A DNA stretch of 14,760 nucleotides from contig SOKD01000256.1 in the NCBI GenBank assembly GCA_004376305.1, positions 1 through 14,760 of the forward strand, written 5' to 3'. Of this stretch, positions 12,425 to 14,760 are shown one piece after another. Under the pieces are notes generated by a model. The model did not search any database and was not told the origin of the DNA. It worked only from the letters and a program-made list of their open reading frames with translations. This stretch comes from Candidatus Cloacimonadota bacterium. Lineage in GTDB: Bacteria; Hydrothermota; E44-bin80. Within the stretch, counting starts at the first letter, position 1. The number at the start of each line of letters is the position of its first letter. The position numbers and the translations under genes are program-made.

Positions 12425-12482
12425 AAAAAAGGTGAAGAATAACCACAGGAGAATTTTTGTTGCACTACTCATCACCTTTTTT
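12425..12482. terminator. 11-bp perfect inverted repeat ending in a T tract
   Basis: AAAAAAGGTGA (12425-12435) pairs perfectly with TCACCTTTTTT (12472-12482) across a 36-base loop. The T tract on the right and the position 23 bases after the ptb stop fit a terminator, but the loop is unusually long and the stem is only partly GC. The left arm includes the GTG (12432-12434) that would start the short membrane peptide, so folding would also hide that start. It could be either a terminator or a translational control element, or chance. Confidence 0.35.
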
Positions 12483-12548
12483 GTGTTCCTCCTCTTCACC
12501 TCTCTCCTCTGTAAAGAGACAGGAGTAAAAGAAATATTTCTCCGTTAA
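12432..12548 (+). pseudogene. N-terminal membrane segment in frame with the COG2426 gene, ended by TAA
   Basis: From GTG 12432 (or TTG 12411) a 38-codon frame encodes a basic start 'MKNNHRR', one strong membrane segment ('IFVALLITFFVFLLFTSLL') and 'CKETGVKEIFLR', then TAA (12546-12548). The frame on the other side of this TAA continues without a further stop, through 'HSNRGIHPVIAILIVS', into the COG2426 protein at 12597. The likely reading is one gene of about 214 codons with a nonsense change at codon 39. It might instead be a separate small membrane peptide. No Shine-Dalgarno sequence is visible for either start. Confidence 0.4.
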
Positions 12549-12596
12549 CACTCAAACAGGGGAATTCATCCTGTAATCGCTATACTCATTGTATCC

Positions 12597-13076
12597 ATGC
12601 TTCCTATTTTTGAACTGAGAGGGGGGATACCTGTTGGCATCAATCTGTTCAATATGCCCTGGTACTCTGTCGTTCCCATCGCTATCGCGGGCAATATGAT
12701 ACCCGTCTTCCCCCTCCTGCTCCTTCTAAGACCATTATCAAAATTCCTGAGCAGGATAAGGCTCTTCCGCATCTTCTTCGAGTGGCTGTTTGAGAGAACA
12801 AGAAGCAAAAGCACCATTATTGAGCGTTACAAGTCCATCGGTCTTATGCTTTTCGTTGCCATTCCACTGCCTGTTACCGGTGCATGGACGGGTTCAGTAG
12901 CCGCATTCCTTTTTAACATACAACTCCAAAACGCAATAGTATCAATTCTCTTCGGGGTCTTCATCGCCGCCATCATTGTAACAACCCTCTCTCTCCTTGG
13001 TATCTGGGGGGCAATTATCGCCGGAATCGTACTGATGACCCTTGGAATTCTTTCCCTTAAAAGATCTATCAAGTAA
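12597..13076 (+). CDS. COG2426 / Sm_multidrug_ex family small membrane protein
   Basis: 159 residues from ATG 12597. The family signature 'LPIFELRGGIPVGI' is at residues 2-15, followed by a membrane helix ('VVPIAIAGNMIPVFPLLLLL'-like), a basic loop ('KFLSRIRLFR...FERTRSKS'), 'GLMLFVAIPLPVTGAWTGSVAAFLF' at about 82-106, and a final hydrophobic pair ending 'LSLKRSIK'. The family is annotated as a putative small multidrug exporter but has no firm function. Homologues normally carry 15-20 hydrophobic residues before the LPIFELRG motif. Here those residues (HPVIAILIVS) are encoded upstream of the only ATG and have no ATG, GTG or TTG between them and the TAA at 12546. The annotated start therefore probably gives a shortened protein, or the gene is read through or mis-sequenced at that TAA. 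Confidence 0.8.
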   Translation: MLPIFELRGGIPVGINLFNMPWYSVVPIAIAGNMIPVFPLLLLLRPLSKFLSRIRLFRIFFEWLFERTRSKSTIIERYKSIGLMLFVAIPLPVTGAWTGSVAAFLFNIQLQNAIVSILFGVFIAAIIVTTLSLLGIWGAIIAGIVLMTLGILSLKRSIK

Positions 13077-13247
13077 CCATCTTGTGTTCTGCTGTCAAGG
13101 AGTGTTGCGGTTATGCAGTTTAAAATCCAATCTCTCATGTACCTCTAAGAATATCTTTAAGTGACTGCTGAAAGAAAAATATCGGGGTAATGAATTCGCT
13201 GCATATAACCCGTGCACCGAAAAATCACGTACGCTCAGTATGAAGAT
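13077..13247. other. Intergenic space between convergent genes
   Basis: This 171-bp gap separates the stop codons of the COG2426 gene (+) and the propeller gene (-). I see no convincing Rho-independent terminator. The best candidate is an imperfect CGGGGT...ACCCG pairing (around 13184-13212) with a ~19-base loop and no clean T tract. An AAGGAG at 13097 precedes an 11-codon ATG frame at 13114, too short to support as a gene. Confidence 0.4.
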
Positions 13248-14760
13248 TTATCTAATAACTGCGATTTTCCCCGTTTTTTTATTTCCGTTTGGATGGACAA
13301 TTACAAACACATAGATTCCTGAATCTACCGGTTTATTGTTTTCATCCGTACCATCCCAGAAAGCCTGATGCGTTACCCCATCAATTTCATCAATCACTTT
13401 TATTCTTTTCATTGACACCGAGTACAGGAAAACCTGAGCATCATCCGGTAACCTGCTGAACGTAACGCGATGATGCTCCCGCGTTATGAAAGGATTTGGA
13501 AAAACACCAACCTGCTCTAATTCGGAATCCGGAGGTAGCGGAACAAAACCTGTTTCATAACGACTGATACCATCCTTTGTTGCAATCCACAAATATCCAT
13601 GTTGCGCATCAAAGGCAAGTCCATCAAGGTCATCAATGATGAAATCGGATGCCAGTCCATCGGAAACGGTCAATGAATCCCATTCGCCATTGTTTTTCAA
13701 AACGGAAACGCCACGGTTCTCAATAAGAAACCACTTGTTATTCTTCCAATCGATTAGAATGTCATGGACAATATCTCCGAGCAAACCGGAGTTATCACGT
13801 GTATAATGGCGGATAACCGAAAAGTCTCTGACCACAACCACGCCTGAAGCTGTTGTTGCTATCCACAGATCGCCATCTTCATCAACCGTAAGGTCATGCA
13901 CCTGCTGGGATGGCAAACCACCCAATTTTATCCATGAATTATCAGGTTTGAGCACACTGACACCGCGCTGTATCGAGCCAAAATACATATTTTGAGCATC
14001 ATCATCTGCGAATGCTACAATATAATTGAGATAGTTCTCATCGGAATAAATCTGCCAGGTTGTATCATCCGGAAGCAATTTGCACACAGAACTGGAAAAG
14101 TTCGAAAACCATTTATTGTCTTGTGAATCCACATATTGCGAACCCACAACATTTCCTACGGGAAGGGCAAGAGAATCCCATATCCCGTCCTCAGAGAGTT
14201 TTAGAATATCTATATCAATATCTATACCCCAGATGCCAAACCATTTGTTATTCTTCTGATCAACATCAACCCATCTGATCGCTGATTCTATTCCCAGTTC
14301 ATTCGTATCATTGAGTATTTCCCATGAATTATTCCGAAAGTGACTGATTGTTTTACCTCTTCTTTCCTGAACAAATCCGCCATAATGCACACCCCATATC
14401 TCTCCATCCTTGTCGATAGTAATGTCGGAAAAATTACTGCTTGATGGTCCCGGAATCCTCAACCTCATCCACAGAGTGTCATCAAGCGATGCAATTCCAT
14501 CGCCATCAATGCCGATCCAGGTTTTCCCTGTATTGTCAGCGGCTATACCTCTCGTTCTCCTCTGCGTTCCCAATCCTTCACTGAGCCGCTCCCATCGTGA
14601 CAATGAATCGACCCAGAAGTACGGTGAACTTTCTGTTGCGGTACAGAGGATATTCGCAGCGAGAAACCTGTTAATCTCATAATTCCCGAGCCCCGCATTC
14701 CGGAGGGTCCAGCTGTTCATGTTTCCGGAAACAATCCCATCCTTTGTTCCTATCCAAAAT
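13248..14760 (-). CDS. Secreted Reg_prop propeller protein with T9SS/FlgD-like C-terminal domain (partial)
   Basis: The minus-strand frame is open from the window edge to TAA at 13248-13250, about 503 residues. The true start lies beyond the window. An ATG at 14720 is internal, because the codons before it read 'FWIGTKDGIVSGN', another propeller repeat. The main part is a series of short beta units of the type 'W-I-[AG]-x-x-x-x-G-[VI]', e.g. 'TWIGIDGDGIASLDD', 'DLWIATTASGVVVV', 'YLWIATKDGISRYET'. These match Reg_prop ('two-component regulator propeller') repeats. The last ~85 residues, 'VGVFPNPF...AFWDGTDENNKPVDSGIYVFVI...TGKIAVIR', form a FlgD-Ig/type-IX-sorting-like domain typical of exported proteins in FCB and related candidate phyla. 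It is therefore likely an extracellular or surface protein. No histidine kinase or GGDEF domain is seen. Confidence 0.82.
   Translation of the reverse strand, partial: FWIGTKDGIVSGNMNSWTLRNAGLGNYEINRFLAANILCTATESSPYFWVDSLSRWERLSEGLGTQRRTRGIAADNTGKTWIGIDGDGIASLDDTLWMRLRIPGPSSSNFSDITIDKDGEIWGVHYGGFVQERRGKTISHFRNNSWEILNDTNELGIESAIRWVDVDQKNNKWFGIWGIDIDIDILKLSEDGIWDSLALPVGNVVGSQYVDSQDNKWFSNFSSSVCKLLPDDTTWQIYSDENYLNYIVAFADDDAQNMYFGSIQRGVSVLKPDNSWIKLGGLPSQQVHDLTVDEDGDLWIATTASGVVVVRDFSVIRHYTRDNSGLLGDIVHDILIDWKNNKWFLIENRGVSVLKNNGEWDSLTVSDGLASDFIIDDLDGLAFDAQHGYLWIATKDGISRYETGFVPLPPDSELEQVGVFPNPFITREHHRVTFSRLPDDAQVFLYSVSMKRIKVIDEIDGVTHQAFWDGTDENNKPVDSGIYVFVIVHPNGNKKTGKIAVIR

Noticed and set aside
12597..13076. 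Naming the COG2426 protein a multidrug exporter
   Set aside because: The name is a database label with little experimental support, and the N-terminus is probably incomplete here.
13081..13149. 11-codon frame with an AAGGAG ribosome-site match
   Set aside because: Eleven codons with no homology, in a gap between convergent genes, are expected by chance.

Overview
The window looks like chromosomal DNA from an uncultured, anaerobic, fermentative bacterium, most likely of the FCB/WOR-3-like candidate phyla. This is an inference from gene style. There is a secreted protein made of 52-residue 'WTRTYGG...DGGYIIxG' repeats, and a Reg_prop-type propeller protein ending in a T9SS/FlgD-like 'PNPF...SGIYVFVI...GKIAVIR' tail. 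The base composition is moderately AT-rich, and several start codons lie only a few bases behind a good -10 box. No tRNA, rRNA, CRISPR array or intact insertion sequence was seen.

Layout. 1-166: C-terminal end of priA (+), cut by the window edge. 235-1440: secreted seven-repeat protein (+). 1461-1531: an array of small hairpins with exact 20-bp spacing, lying between two convergent genes. 1537-3694 (-): three-gene cluster PLDc_N-like membrane protein > YbbR-domain protein > tsaD. 3742-3908 (-): remnant of a sugar-ABC-transporter ATPase that keeps only its first and last codons. 3924-4757 (-): accD, with a nearly leaderless promoter. 4953-8695 (+): the most unusual part, a 919-residue tandem fusion of two tyrosine phenol-lyase/tryptophanase domains translationally coupled to an ornithine-cyclodeaminase/mu-crystallin family dehydrogenase. 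8837-12402 (+): aldehyde dehydrogenase, HisC-type aminotransferase and phosphate butyryltransferase. 12432-13076 (+): COG2426 membrane protein whose reading frame is split by an in-frame TAA. 13248-14760 (-): partial secreted propeller protein.

How the genes may work together. The fused lyase should cleave an aromatic (tyrosine-like) amino acid to a phenol, pyruvate and ammonia. The coupled dehydrogenase could interconvert pyruvate plus ammonia with alanine, or reduce an imine. The aminotransferase, aldehyde dehydrogenase and phosphate acyltransferase fit an amino-acid fermentation route: amino acid to oxo-acid or aldehyde, to acyl-CoA, to acyl-phosphate. The linkage is by gene order only. 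The other half of the window is housekeeping (replication restart, tRNA t6A modification, fatty-acid synthesis) plus surface proteins.

The main candidate for something undescribed is the lyase fusion. Its N-terminal half has lost the PLP lysine and other cofactor and substrate residues but keeps the canonical GDEAYAGS loop. Its C-terminal half keeps the PLP site but has an altered version of that loop. This suggests a pseudo-dimer with one active site built from both halves.
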